Origin: Salinisphaera sp. UBA1666
GTDB taxonomy: Bacteria > Pseudomonadota > Gammaproteobacteria > Nevskiales > Salinisphaeraceae
Direction: 5' to 3'
DNA: 18,932 bases
NCBI GenBank assembly: GCA_002320455.1
Contig: DCKU01000130.1
Span: 11,605 to 30,536, forward strand
Position numbers and translations under genes: made by a program. Under the pieces are notes generated by a model. The model had not been told where the DNA came from and searched no databases. It saw only the letters and a list, made by a program, of their open reading frames with translations. This document shows, one piece after another, positions 1-7,210 of this stretch. Positions within the stretch are counted from its first letter, which is position 1. Every line of letters begins with the position of its first letter.

Positions 1-1
1 G

Positions 2-1978
2 CGCCTGCACGGCATGGGCGAGGACCTGTATACCGAGATCGTCGAAAAGAACGACGCCCAGGGCCGGCCGCGCCCGCGCTGTCGCATCTATGCCCCGGTG
101 GGCGCGCATGAGGACCTGCTGGCCTATCTGGTACGCCGACTACTGGAAAACGGCGCCAACAGCTCGTTCGTCAATCGCCTGGTGGACGAGAACGAGCCGA
201 TCGCCGATATTGTGGCCGACCCGGTTCGCACTGTACGCGGCCAGGCCTCGATGGCGCATCCACGCATTGCCGCGCCGCACGATCTCTACGGCGAGCGCCG
301 CCCCAACGCTCGAGGACTGGACCTGTCGGACTTGCGTCATCTGGAGTCGCTGGCCGCCACCATGGCCGAGGCCGATACGGGGCGCTGGGCGGCTGCTCCG
401 CTCATCGGCGGGCATTACCCCGAGCGCGCGCGCCGCGCCTTGGCCGACGGCCAGGGCCGCGTGGTGCCAAACCCCGCCCATACCGATCAGGTGGCGGGCC
501 AGGTGGTCTATGCCGATGCCGACGACGTAGAACAGGCACTGGCCACCACGTCAGCGGCCTTCAACGAGTGGTCGTTCACGCCGGCCGCCGAGCGCGCTGC
601 CTGTCTGCGCCGCTACGCCGACCTGCTGGAAGCGCATATGGGCGAGCTGATCGCGCGTTGTACCCGCGAGGCCGGCAAGAACATCGCCGACGGCATCGCC
701 GAGGTGCGCGAGGCGGTGGATTTCTGTCGCTACTACGCGGTACAGGTCGAGGACGAGTTCGCCGGCGAGACGGTGCTGCCCGGTCCTACCGGCGAGCGCA
801 ATACCTACGGGCTCTACGGGCGCGGCGTGTTCGTGGCCATCTGTCCGTGGAACTTCCCGTTGGCGATCTTCTCCGGCCAGGTGGCTGCGGCTCTTGCCGC
901 GGGCAACGCCGTCATCGCCAAGCCCGCGGAGCAGACCTGTCTGGTGGGCGCGGCCGCCATCGAGCTGATGCACGAGGCAGGCTTTCCCGGTGACGTACTG
1001 GCTTATCTGCCGGGGCCCGGCGAGATCGGTGCTGCGCTGGTGGCTGATCCGCGCATCGCAGGCGTGGCCTTTACCGGCTCCATGCCCACAGCCAAGAAGA
1101 TCAACCGGACCCTGGCCGAGCGCGACGGGCCCATCATCCCGCTGATCGCCGAGACCGGCGGCCAGAACGCCATGATCGTGGATTCCTCGGCGCTCATCGA
1201 GCAGGTGGTGGCCGACGTGGTGCGCTCGGGCTTTCAAAGTGCCGGCCAGCGCTGCTCGGCGTTGCGGGTGCTGTATGTCCAGACCGATATCGCCGATGAC
1301 CTGATCGAGATGCTGAGCGGCGCCATGGCCGAGCTATCGGTCGGGGATCCCTGGCAGCTGGGCACCGATGTGACGCCGGTGATTGATACGGCGGCCCGCG
1401 ACAAACTGGCCGAATACGCCGCCTATGCCGATGCACACTTCAAGAATCACTACACCTGCAAACTGGACGAGACCCACGAGACAGGCACGTATATCGCCCC
1501 GCGCATCTACGAGCTGGACTCGATCGACCAGCTGGGCGACGAGCAGTTCGGGCCCATCGTGCATATCATCCGATTCTCGGCCAGCGGTATCGACCAGGTC
1601 GTGGACGACATCAATGCCCTGGGCTACGGCCTGACGTTTGGCATCCACAGCCGTATCGACACCACGGTGGAGCGGGTGTTGAAGCGCCTGCGGGTGGGCA
1701 ATGCCTACGTCAATCGCAATATCATCGGTGCCGTGGTGGGCGTGCATCCCTTCGGCGGCGAAGGCCTGTCCGGCACCGGGCCCAAGGCCGGCGGGCCGCA
1801 CTATCTGTACCGCTTTGCCACCGAGCGCAGTGTCTCGCGGGATACCACGGCGGCCGGCGGCAACGCCTCGCTGATGTCACTCGAAGAAGACGAGCCCAGC
1901 GAACACGTCTACGTGACCCCCGAGCCGCAGCGCCTGAATCGCGCGGCCGACAGCGAACCGGAGCGCACACGCGATTAA
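2..1978 (+). CDS. putA: Bifunctional proline dehydrogenase / L-glutamate gamma-semialdehyde dehydrogenase PutA, C-terminal part (5' end outside the window)
   Basis: PutA oxidises proline to glutamate in two steps; what is visible is the end of the proline dehydrogenase barrel and the whole NAD-dependent aldehyde dehydrogenase module. The frame stays open to the left edge, so the ATG at 14 is internal and the true start lies upstream. Numbered from that ATG, residues 1-65 contain the barrel end (RIYAPVG, LVRRLLENGANSSFVNR). The aldehyde dehydrogenase follows, with CPWNFPLAIF in the NAD-binding part, the conserved Glu in ETGGQNAM (E380) and the catalytic Cys in SAGQRCSAL (C414). The end motif HPFGGEGLSGTGPKAGG is intact. 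Only about 240 residues follow the Cys, so the extra C-terminal domain of long E. coli-type PutA is missing; this resembles the short type A enzymes with a roughly 50-residue acidic tail. Whether an N-terminal ribbon-helix-helix repressor domain exists cannot be seen. putP follows on the same strand. Confidence 0.96.
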   Translation, partial: RLHGMGEDLYTEIVEKNDAQGRPRPRCRIYAPVGAHEDLLAYLVRRLLENGANSSFVNRLVDENEPIADIVADPVRTVRGQASMAHPRIAAPHDLYGERRPNARGLDLSDLRHLESLAATMAEADTGRWAAAPLIGGHYPERARRALADGQGRVVPNPAHTDQVAGQVVYADADDVEQALATTSAAFNEWSFTPAAERAACLRRYADLLEAHMGELIARCTREAGKNIADGIAEVREAVDFCRYYAVQVEDEFAGETVLPGPTGERNTYGLYGRGVFVAICPWNFPLAIFSGQVAAALAAGNAVIAKPAEQTCLVGAAAIELMHEAGFPGDVLAYLPGPGEIGAALVADPRIAGVAFTGSMPTAKKINRTLAERDGPIIPLIAETGGQNAMIVDSSALIEQVVADVVRSGFQSAGQRCSALRVLYVQTDIADDLIEMLSGAMAELSVGDPWQLGTDVTPVIDTAARDKLAEYAAYADAHFKNHYTCKLDETHETGTYIAPRIYELDSIDQLGDEQFGPIVHIIRFSASGIDQVVDDINALGYGLTFGIHSRIDTTVERVLKRLRVGNAYVNRNIIGAVVGVHPFGGEGLSGTGPKAGGPHYLYRFATERSVSRDTTAAGGNASLMSLEEDEPSEHVYVTPEPQRLNRAADSEPERTRD

Positions 1979-2058
1979 AGATACACCACGAGACGCTGCG
2001 CAGCCGGCCGCCGAACGCGCGCCTTCTGCGTAGGTTGACGGTTAAAACAAGACTCACG

Positions 2059-2134
2059 CGATCCGCGAGGATCGTCATCGGAGACGCCGCACGGCCTCGG
2101 ACGCCTCCTTCGATACCACGCCTGAGCGGTATCG
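2059..2134 (+). promoter_or_regulatory. Two short hairpins in the putA-putP gap, possible 5' UTR or operator elements
   Basis: The 189-bp gap between putA and putP holds two perfect inverted repeats. The first is CGATCC (2059-2064), loop GCGA, GGATCG (2069-2074). The second is CGATACC (2111-2117), a 10-nt loop, GGTATCG (2128-2134), ending 33 nt before the putP start. Neither is followed by a T-run, so they do not look like intrinsic terminators. A TTGACG that could act as a -35 box sits at 2035-2040, but no convincing -10 box lies at the right distance. They could be leader RNA structure or binding sites of a regulator (PutA itself where it has a DNA-binding domain); that role is inference. 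Confidence 0.35.
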
Positions 2135-2167
2135 TCAGCACACACAAAAGGCCAGGAGGGGAACAAC

Positions 2168-3661
2168 ATGGCAACAGGCGTCTGGATCAGTCTGTGTCTC
2201 TATTTCGCGCTGATGATCGGCATCGGCATCTATGCCTGGGCGCGCTCGACCGGCTCGTCCGAGCAGTACATGCTGGGCGGGCGCCGCTTGAGCCCGGCCG
2301 TGGCCTCGCTGTCGGCAGGGGCTTCGGACATGAGCGGCTGGCTGCTGCTGGGCCTGCCCGGCGCGCTATATGCCTCTGGCCTGGCCTCGGCCTGGATCGG
2401 CATCGGGCTGTTCGTGGGCGCGCTTTTCAACTGGATCATCGTGGCCCCGCGCCTGCGCGAGCAGACCGAGCGCTACGACAACGCGCTGACCATTCCGCAG
2501 TTTCTGTCCAAGCGTTTTCCCAGCCGGGCGATGGCGCTACGGGTGGTCTCTGCCGTGATCATCGTGGTGTTCTTTTCGGTCTATACCGCATCCGGCCTGG
2601 TGGCCGGCGGCAAGCTGGTACAGAGCGCGTTTAGTGGCGCGGTCAACGTGGCCGGTGTCAGCGACTATGCGGTGGGCGTCTGGGGCACGCTGGCCGTGGT
2701 GCTGGCTTATACCGTGGTCGGCGGTTTCATGGCCGTAAGCCTGACGGATTTCTGTCAGGGCGTGATCATGATGCTGGCGCTGATCATCATGCCTTCCGTG
2801 GTGCTGTTCGGCGCCGGCGGCGGCGGCTATAGCCAGGCCTCGGCCACGCTGGCCCAGGTGGACCCGAACTTTTTGTCCTGGACCGACGGCCTCACCCTGG
2901 TGGGTTGGCTGTCGGCGGTGACCTGGGGGCTGGGCTATTTCGGCCAGCCGCATATCATCGTGCGCTTCATGGCGATTCGCTCGGTGGCCGAGGTGCCACG
3001 GGCGCGCAACATCGGCATGACCTGGATGGCTATCTCGCTGATCGGCGCGGTGTCGCTGGGCGTGTTCGGACGCGCCTATGCGGTGCGAAACGATATGAAC
3101 ATCGGTGACCCGGAAACAATCTTCATCGTGCTGGCTGATCTGTTGTTCAACCCGCTGGTCACCGGCTTTCTGTTTGCTGCCCTTCTGGCGGCCATCATGA
3201 GCACGGTTTCAAGCCAGCTGCTCGTGGCCTCTTCGTCGCTGACCGAGGATTTCTATCGCCTGTTCCTGCGCCGCGAGGCCAGCGAGCGTGAGAGCGTGAC
3301 CGTCGGGCGGATCAGCGTGATTGTGGTTGGGCTGATCGCAGCACTGATCGCGTCCAACCCCAGCTCGAACGTGCTGGGCCTGGTCAGCCACGCCTGGGCC
3401 GGCTTTGGGGCCGCCTTTGGGCCGTTGATTATCCTGTCGCTGGTCTGGTCGCGCATGTCGGGCACGGGGGCCGTCGCCGGGCTGGTCGCGGGCGCTGCCA
3501 CGGTGGCCGCTTGGATCATGGTGGGCTGGGACAAGAGTTTCCTAGGCGGGCCGGGGGTGTACGAGATCATGCCCGGGGTCGTCGCGGCTTATCTGGCGAT
3601 CTATATCGTCAGCCGGGCCACCCCCTCCAACGGCGAATTCCGGCCGTTGCCCTCGTCGTAA
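2168..3661 (+). CDS. putP: Sodium/proline symporter PutP
   Basis: PutP is an inner-membrane solute:sodium symporter that imports proline with Na+. The 497-residue product has the usual family length and about a dozen hydrophobic segments. The first starts at residue 5. The signature SAGASDMSGWLLLGLPGA places Asp54 and Ser56 where E. coli PutP has Asp55 and Ser57, used for Na+ and proline. The second sodium-site region, AAIMSTVSSQLLV, carries Ser345-Thr346, equivalent to S340/T341 of E. coli. The start is firm: AGGAGGGG at 2154-2161 sits 6 nt before the ATG. Its place behind putA supports proline as substrate, with import and oxidation encoded together. A strong terminator follows at 3691-3718. 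No missing residues or frame breaks are seen. Confidence 0.95.
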   Translation: MATGVWISLCLYFALMIGIGIYAWARSTGSSEQYMLGGRRLSPAVASLSAGASDMSGWLLLGLPGALYASGLASAWIGIGLFVGALFNWIIVAPRLREQTERYDNALTIPQFLSKRFPSRAMALRVVSAVIIVVFFSVYTASGLVAGGKLVQSAFSGAVNVAGVSDYAVGVWGTLAVVLAYTVVGGFMAVSLTDFCQGVIMMLALIIMPSVVLFGAGGGGYSQASATLAQVDPNFLSWTDGLTLVGWLSAVTWGLGYFGQPHIIVRFMAIRSVAEVPRARNIGMTWMAISLIGAVSLGVFGRAYAVRNDMNIGDPETIFIVLADLLFNPLVTGFLFAALLAAIMSTVSSQLLVASSSLTEDFYRLFLRREASERESVTVGRISVIVVGLIAALIASNPSSNVLGLVSHAWAGFGAAFGPLIILSLVWSRMSGTGAVAGLVAGAATVAAWIMVGWDKSFLGGPGVYEIMPGVVAAYLAIYIVSRATPSNGEFRPLPSS

Positions 3662-3690
3662 CGGGTATCGCCCGGATTATCCGGAGGACC

Positions 3691-3718
3691 AAACGCCCGG
3701 CATCGACCGGGCGTTTTT
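3691..3718 (+). terminator. Intrinsic terminator after putP
   Basis: A perfect 10-bp stem, AAACGCCCGG (3691-3700) pairing with CCGGGCGTTT (3707-3716), encloses the 6-nt loop CATCGA and runs into a T5 tract ending at 3718. It lies 30 bp after the putP stop and separates the proline genes from the SDR/monooxygenase operon. A separate odd palindrome CCGGAT-T-ATCCGG sits between the stop and the terminator (3672-3684). Confidence 0.92.
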
Positions 3719-3731
3719 GCGCCCAGCGTTT

Positions 3732-3760
3732 CTGAAAAGAAAATTGTGCAGAAATAGAAT
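3732..3760 (+). promoter_or_regulatory. Sigma70-like promoter of the SDR-monooxygenase operon
   Basis: CTGAAA at 3732-3737 (4 of 6 to TTGACA) and TAGAAT at 3755-3760 (5 of 6 to TATAAT) are spaced by 17 bp in an AT-rich patch that stands out from the GC-rich surroundings. The expected transcript start, about 3767, lies right at the edge of the inverted repeat at 3768-3793. An overlapping alternative, TTGTGC (3744-3749) with TAATCT (3767-3772) and 17-bp spacing, is weaker. The promoter is predicted from sequence only. Confidence 0.55.
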
Positions 3761-3767
3761 TTCGGCT

Positions 3768-3793
3768 AATCTGACATGACTCATTGTCAGATT
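3768..3793. promoter_or_regulatory. Perfect 9-8-9 inverted repeat, likely repressor operator of the SDR-monooxygenase operon
   Basis: AATCTGACA (3768-3776), an 8-bp spacer, and TGTCAGATT (3785-3793) form a perfect inverted repeat. It starts where transcription should begin and ends 13 bp before the SDR ATG, so a bound protein would block initiation or early elongation. The half-site spacing, about one and a half turns centre to centre, and the location suit a dimeric repressor such as a TetR-family protein. The regulator is not encoded in this window. As RNA the same repeat could form a 9-bp hairpin just before the start codon. Confidence 0.65.
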
Positions 3794-3806
3794 GGGATCG
3801 GGCCAC

Positions 3807-4640
3807 ATGCAGAGCTTCAAGAACAAGATCGCGGTCGTCACCGGGGGCGGCGGCGACGGCATCGGTAACGCGCTATGCGTGGCTCTGGCCAAGGCCGGCG
3901 CCACGGTGGCTTTCTGTGATATCGCCCGCCTCGATGAAACCACGCAGGCCATCGAGGCCGCTGGGGCCACCGCCTACGGCGCCGAAGTGGATATCGGCGA
4001 CCGAGAGGCCGTCTCGGCGTTTATCGACGACGTCGTCGCCCGCTTCGGCGGCATTGATATCCTGATCAACAACGCCGGCATCGCGCTCGGGGATCGCGGT
4101 TTTGAAGAGCTGTCGATCGAGGATTTCGAGCGCATCACGCGCATCAACTACTGGGGCGTGGTCCACACCACCCTGCTGGCGCACCCGCACATCATGAAAT
4201 CCCGCGAAGGGGCGATCGTGAATTTGTCCAGCAGCCAGGGCATTCTGGGCCTGCCGTTTCTGGTGCCCTACTGCACCACCAAGTTTGCCGTGCGCGGCTT
4301 TACCGATGCCTTGCGCGCCGAGCATCGGCTGCGCGGGGCTGAACATGTTCAGGTGCATACGGTGCATCCGGGGGCCGTGGCCACGAATATCACCTTGAAC
4401 GCGGACTATCACAACGACTCCACCCAAGCCTTTCATCGCATGCTGCAGAAAGGCACCGATCGCCACGAAGCGGCCGCCATCATCCTGAAAGGCATGCGCA
4501 AGAACCGCGCCCGAATCATGATCAGCGACGGCCGGGCCCAGGACATCCTCACACGCCTGCTGCCGACCGCCTGTATCAAGGTGGTGGGCTGGCTGATGCG
4601 GCGTCGCGGTATGGCGCCCCGGCGCATGAAATCGGCCTAA
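3807..4640 (+). CDS. Short-chain dehydrogenase/reductase (SDR), classical type
   Basis: An NAD(P)-dependent oxidoreductase of the classical SDR family, probably interconverting an alcohol and a ketone; the substrate is unknown. The 277-residue product has the Rossmann motif TGGGGDGIG at 12-20, NNAG at 88-91, catalytic Ser142 in LSSSQG and YCTTK giving Tyr155 and Lys159, with normal 13-residue Ser-Tyr spacing. Asp at the end of beta-2 (AFCDIAR) suggests NAD preference. The tail is basic (MRRRGMAPRRMKSA) and preceded by a hydrophobic stretch, which may touch the membrane. The ATG at 3807 was chosen because an in-frame TTG at 3792 falls inside the operator; the ribosome site is weak (GGGA at 3794-3797). 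It is followed after 19 bp by the monooxygenase, clearly one operon. Confidence 0.9.
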   Translation: MQSFKNKIAVVTGGGGDGIGNALCVALAKAGATVAFCDIARLDETTQAIEAAGATAYGAEVDIGDREAVSAFIDDVVARFGGIDILINNAGIALGDRGFEELSIEDFERITRINYWGVVHTTLLAHPHIMKSREGAIVNLSSSQGILGLPFLVPYCTTKFAVRGFTDALRAEHRLRGAEHVQVHTVHPGAVATNITLNADYHNDSTQAFHRMLQKGTDRHEAAAIILKGMRKNRARIMISDGRAQDILTRLLPTACIKVVGWLMRRRGMAPRRMKSA

Positions 4641-4659
4641 CCCTGTTTGAGGTGATCTC

Positions 4660-6141
4660 ATGACAAGCCAACAGACGAGCGACAAGATCTGGCCGGTGGT
4701 CATCATCGGCACCGGTTTTGGCGGCCAGTCGGCCGCGGTGAATCTCATCAAGCGCGGCATCAACGATTTTCTGATGCTCGAGCGCCGCGATTTCATGGGC
4801 GGCACCTGGTGTCAGAACAGCTATCCCGGTGCCGCAGTCGATGTCCAGTCGCCGCTGTATTCGCTGTCGTTCGAGCCCTATCCCTGGTCGCAGATGTTCG
4901 CCGAGCAGGACGAGCTGGCCGAATATACCAACCACGTCATCGACAAATACGGCCTGCGCGAGAAGACCCGGGTTAATCACAACGTCGCGCAGGTCGTCTG
5001 GCACGAGGACACCGCCACGTGGCAGATCGAGATCACCGGCGGGCCGACGATCACCGCCCGGGTGCTGATCAATTCCTCCGGCCCGCTGTCCACGCCCAAG
5101 ATTCCTGATACACCCGGCCGCGAGCACTTTACCGGCGCCCAGTTCCATACCAACGACTGGCACCACGACGTCGAGCATCGCGACAAGCGCGTGGCGATCG
5201 TCGGCTCCGGTGCCAGTGCGGCCCAGGTCATCCCGGCCATCGCCCCCGAAGTGGGCCATCTGCACGTCTTTCAGCGCACGCCGCACTGGGTCATGCCGCG
5301 ACCAGATCGTAAATTTGGCCCATTCACGCGCTGGCTGCTGGGCTTTACGCCGATCTACAAGCTGCTGCGCGGCGTGCTTTACCTTGGGCTGGAGTCCCGC
5401 ATCGTGGGCTTCAAGTATTCGCGGGCCATGCTCAACCTCGTGGCCCAGAAGAAAGCCGAAAAACACCTGGCCAAACAGGTCCCCGACGACACGCTGCGGG
5501 CCAAGCTCACGCCGGATTTCACGATCGGCTGCAAGCGCATCATCCTGTCCAATACGCTGTATCCGGCGCTCATGCGCGACAACGTCACGCTGCACGACAG
5601 CGACGATGGCATCGACCACGTCACGCCGAGCGGTATCGTGACGAAACAGGGCCATGCGATCGACCTGGACGTGCTGGTCTGGTCGACCGGTTACGACGCC
5701 ACCGACGGCATGATCTCCTACCCCGTCGTCGGCCGCGACGGACAGACGCTGGCTGATTTCTGGGCCGATTATCCTCGCGCCTATCTCGGCACCACCATTC
5801 CCGACTTTCCCAACCTGTTCATCGTCACCGGGCCCAATACCGGCATCGGCCATACCTCGGCCATCTTCATGATCGAGGCTCAGATGGACTACATCATGGC
5901 GTGCGTCGAACGCGTAATAAACGATCGCGACGTGCAACAGATCGAAGTCACCGGCGGCGCCGAGGCCCGCTACACCGAACACGTCCACGACGAAATGACG
6001 CGAACCGTCTGGCACGACGGCGGCTGCAACAGCTGGTACAAAAGCCGCTCCGGGCGCGTCGTGGCCATGTTTCCGGGCTTTACTTTCATGTTTCGTCGCA
6101 TGGCGCGCAATTTCAAGGAACGCGACCACGAGACGGCCTAA
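4660..6141 (+). CDS. Class B flavoprotein monooxygenase, Baeyer-Villiger type
   Basis: An FAD- and NADPH-dependent monooxygenase, likely inserting oxygen next to a carbonyl to turn a ketone into an ester. The 493-residue protein has the FAD dinucleotide motif GTGFGG (17-22) with Glu41 ending beta-2. The first Baeyer-Villiger signature, GGTWCQNSYPGAAVD, is at 47-61, the second, FTGAQFHTNDW, at 157-167 with His163 and Trp167, and the NADPH motif GSGASA at 182-187. The residue after the second signature's Trp is His rather than the usual Pro or Asp. Length and layout resemble MymA/AlmA-like enzymes, so a long-chain or aromatic substrate is possible, but this is inference. GAGGTGA at 4649-4655 supports the ATG. 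It is co-transcribed with the upstream SDR, which could supply the ketone. Confidence 0.9.
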   Translation: MTSQQTSDKIWPVVIIGTGFGGQSAAVNLIKRGINDFLMLERRDFMGGTWCQNSYPGAAVDVQSPLYSLSFEPYPWSQMFAEQDELAEYTNHVIDKYGLREKTRVNHNVAQVVWHEDTATWQIEITGGPTITARVLINSSGPLSTPKIPDTPGREHFTGAQFHTNDWHHDVEHRDKRVAIVGSGASAAQVIPAIAPEVGHLHVFQRTPHWVMPRPDRKFGPFTRWLLGFTPIYKLLRGVLYLGLESRIVGFKYSRAMLNLVAQKKAEKHLAKQVPDDTLRAKLTPDFTIGCKRIILSNTLYPALMRDNVTLHDSDDGIDHVTPSGIVTKQGHAIDLDVLVWSTGYDATDGMISYPVVGRDGQTLADFWADYPRAYLGTTIPDFPNLFIVTGPNTGIGHTSAIFMIEAQMDYIMACVERVINDRDVQQIEVTGGAEARYTEHVHDEMTRTVWHDGGCNSWYKSRSGRVVAMFPGFTFMFRRMARNFKERDHETA

Positions 6142-6287
6142 GACAGCGCTCGGATGGCCTCACCCATCGGCTCGATAATCAGTCTTTCGAAATACGGGCC
6201 GTCTTTCCTCAACTAGCACCAAGACTTCGATCAGCTCATCGTGCTGCCTCCCGTAGCGCTTGAGCCAGCCGCGTTGCAAACGAGTCG
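6142..6287. other. Non-coding gap after the monooxygenase, start of the decay zone
   Basis: These 146 bp hold no convincing gene, promoter or terminator. The plus-strand frames break often. A minus-strand reading with WLKRYGRQHDELIEVLVL looks protein-like but has no start, family match or partner. The stretch probably includes the eroded upstream end of the acylase remnant that follows. Confidence 0.4.
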
Positions 6288-7076
6288 ATGGCGACACCGC
6301 CACCCGTCTCCGAGGGCGACTGTGCGGCACGTATTCGCACCACCGCCAACGGCGTGCCGCATATCCTGGCGGCAAGTCTCGCTTTGGCCGCCTTCGGCTA
6401 AGGCGATATGCCTTGGATGGCGGCACATATTGAGATGATTGGTCGAAGGCAACTGCGACGGCCATATGCCCTATGACGGCGAGCCAGAGCTCGTTCGCAG
6501 CGATTATTTCCAGAACGCCTACGACGGTTTCAATGTCACCAACGCCGACACTTTGCTCACCGACTACTCGCCGCTGTTCGGCAGCGTCGGCGCACCTAAA
6601 TGAGCCCGGCGATGCTGGACAACCTCACCGATTCGGGGCTATCCGACGTCAAGCTGGGCGCTGCTGCCCAGTTCGCCGGCTCGCGTATATCCTGGCACGG
6701 CGCCCAGAACGTCGAAGGCGGCTTTAATATCGCCGAGCCGGATACCAGCCCGGTCGAGGAAGGCACGCGCTATGTGCGGATGGCGCCCTCGGCCACGCTG
6801 CCCCGCTCGGGCCAGCTCTCGGCCACTTCGGGCGAAGGCTGGTCGGTTGCCCGCGGTACCAGCTGGCACTTCGGACTGGCGTTTACCGATAGCGGTCCGG
6901 AAGCCTACGGGCTGGTCAGCTATAGCCAGTCCGACGACGCGGGCTCGGCGTATTTCTCTGATCAGGATCTTCGATACTCAACCAAGGACCCGCGCCGTCT
7001 GCGCTTCACCGAGGCCGAGATTGCCGCGGACGACAACCTGACGACCGAGACCATCGACAGCTCGGCTACCCACTGA
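6288..7076 (+). pseudogene. Remnant of a penicillin-acylase-family (acyl-homoserine-lactone/aculeacin acylase-like) gene
   Basis: Three pieces of one periplasmic Ntn-hydrolase are visible in order but in different frames. Piece 1 (about 6312-6398) reads RIRTTANGVPHILAASLALAAFG, the N-terminal RRTxxGVPHI region, and ends in TAA at 6399. Piece 2 (about 6439-6600) contains ELVRSDYFQNAYDGFNV and LLTDYSPLFG, matching the beta-chain region near NDSYWLTNP...GYSPLLG, and ends in TGA at 6601. Piece 3 (6600-7076, a 158-codon open frame) contains SWHGAQNVEGGFN, GWSVARGTSWHFGLAF, SYSQSDDAGSAYFSDQ and RRLRFTEAEIAADD, the usual C-terminus. Several hundred codons, including the Ser nucleophile at the beta-chain start, are missing between pieces 1 and 2, and tens more between 2 and 3, so no active enzyme can be made. 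Intact relatives are about 750-850 residues. The downstream terminator is intact. Confidence 0.82.
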
Positions 7077-7099
7077 CGCCGCAACGGCGTATCGCATAC

Positions 7100-7126
7100 A
7101 CGCCGGGCCTCGTGCCCGGCGTTTTT
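7100..7126 (+). terminator. Intrinsic terminator of the former acylase gene
   Basis: ACGCCGGGC (7100-7108) pairs perfectly with GCCCGGCGT (7114-7122) around a 5-nt loop, followed by T5 (7122-7126). It lies 24 bp after the stop of the last acylase fragment, and it shows no damage although the gene itself has decayed. Confidence 0.9.
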
Positions 7127-7210
7127 GCTCAGTCACCGGCGTGCGGCTCGTCGCATCGCCCGGCCTCCGGTTAGCGTACAGCGCAACACGCGTTACAAAA
7201 ATCACCAGCA

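Noticed and set aside
3792..3806. TTG at 3792 as start of the SDR
   Set aside because: It lies inside the operator, has no ribosome site, and adds residues before the usual SDR N-terminus.
4576..6129. 517-codon open frame antisense to the monooxygenase
   Set aside because: The plus strand carries all the conserved flavoprotein motifs and a good ribosome site; the antisense product is His/Asp/Gly-rich with no domain pattern.
6160..6465. Minus-strand frame with WLKRYGRQHDELIEVLVLVEERRP, considered as a transposase or integrase remnant
   Set aside because: No catalytic motif, terminal repeat or partner was found, and its 5' part overlaps the acylase N-terminal remnant read on the plus strand.
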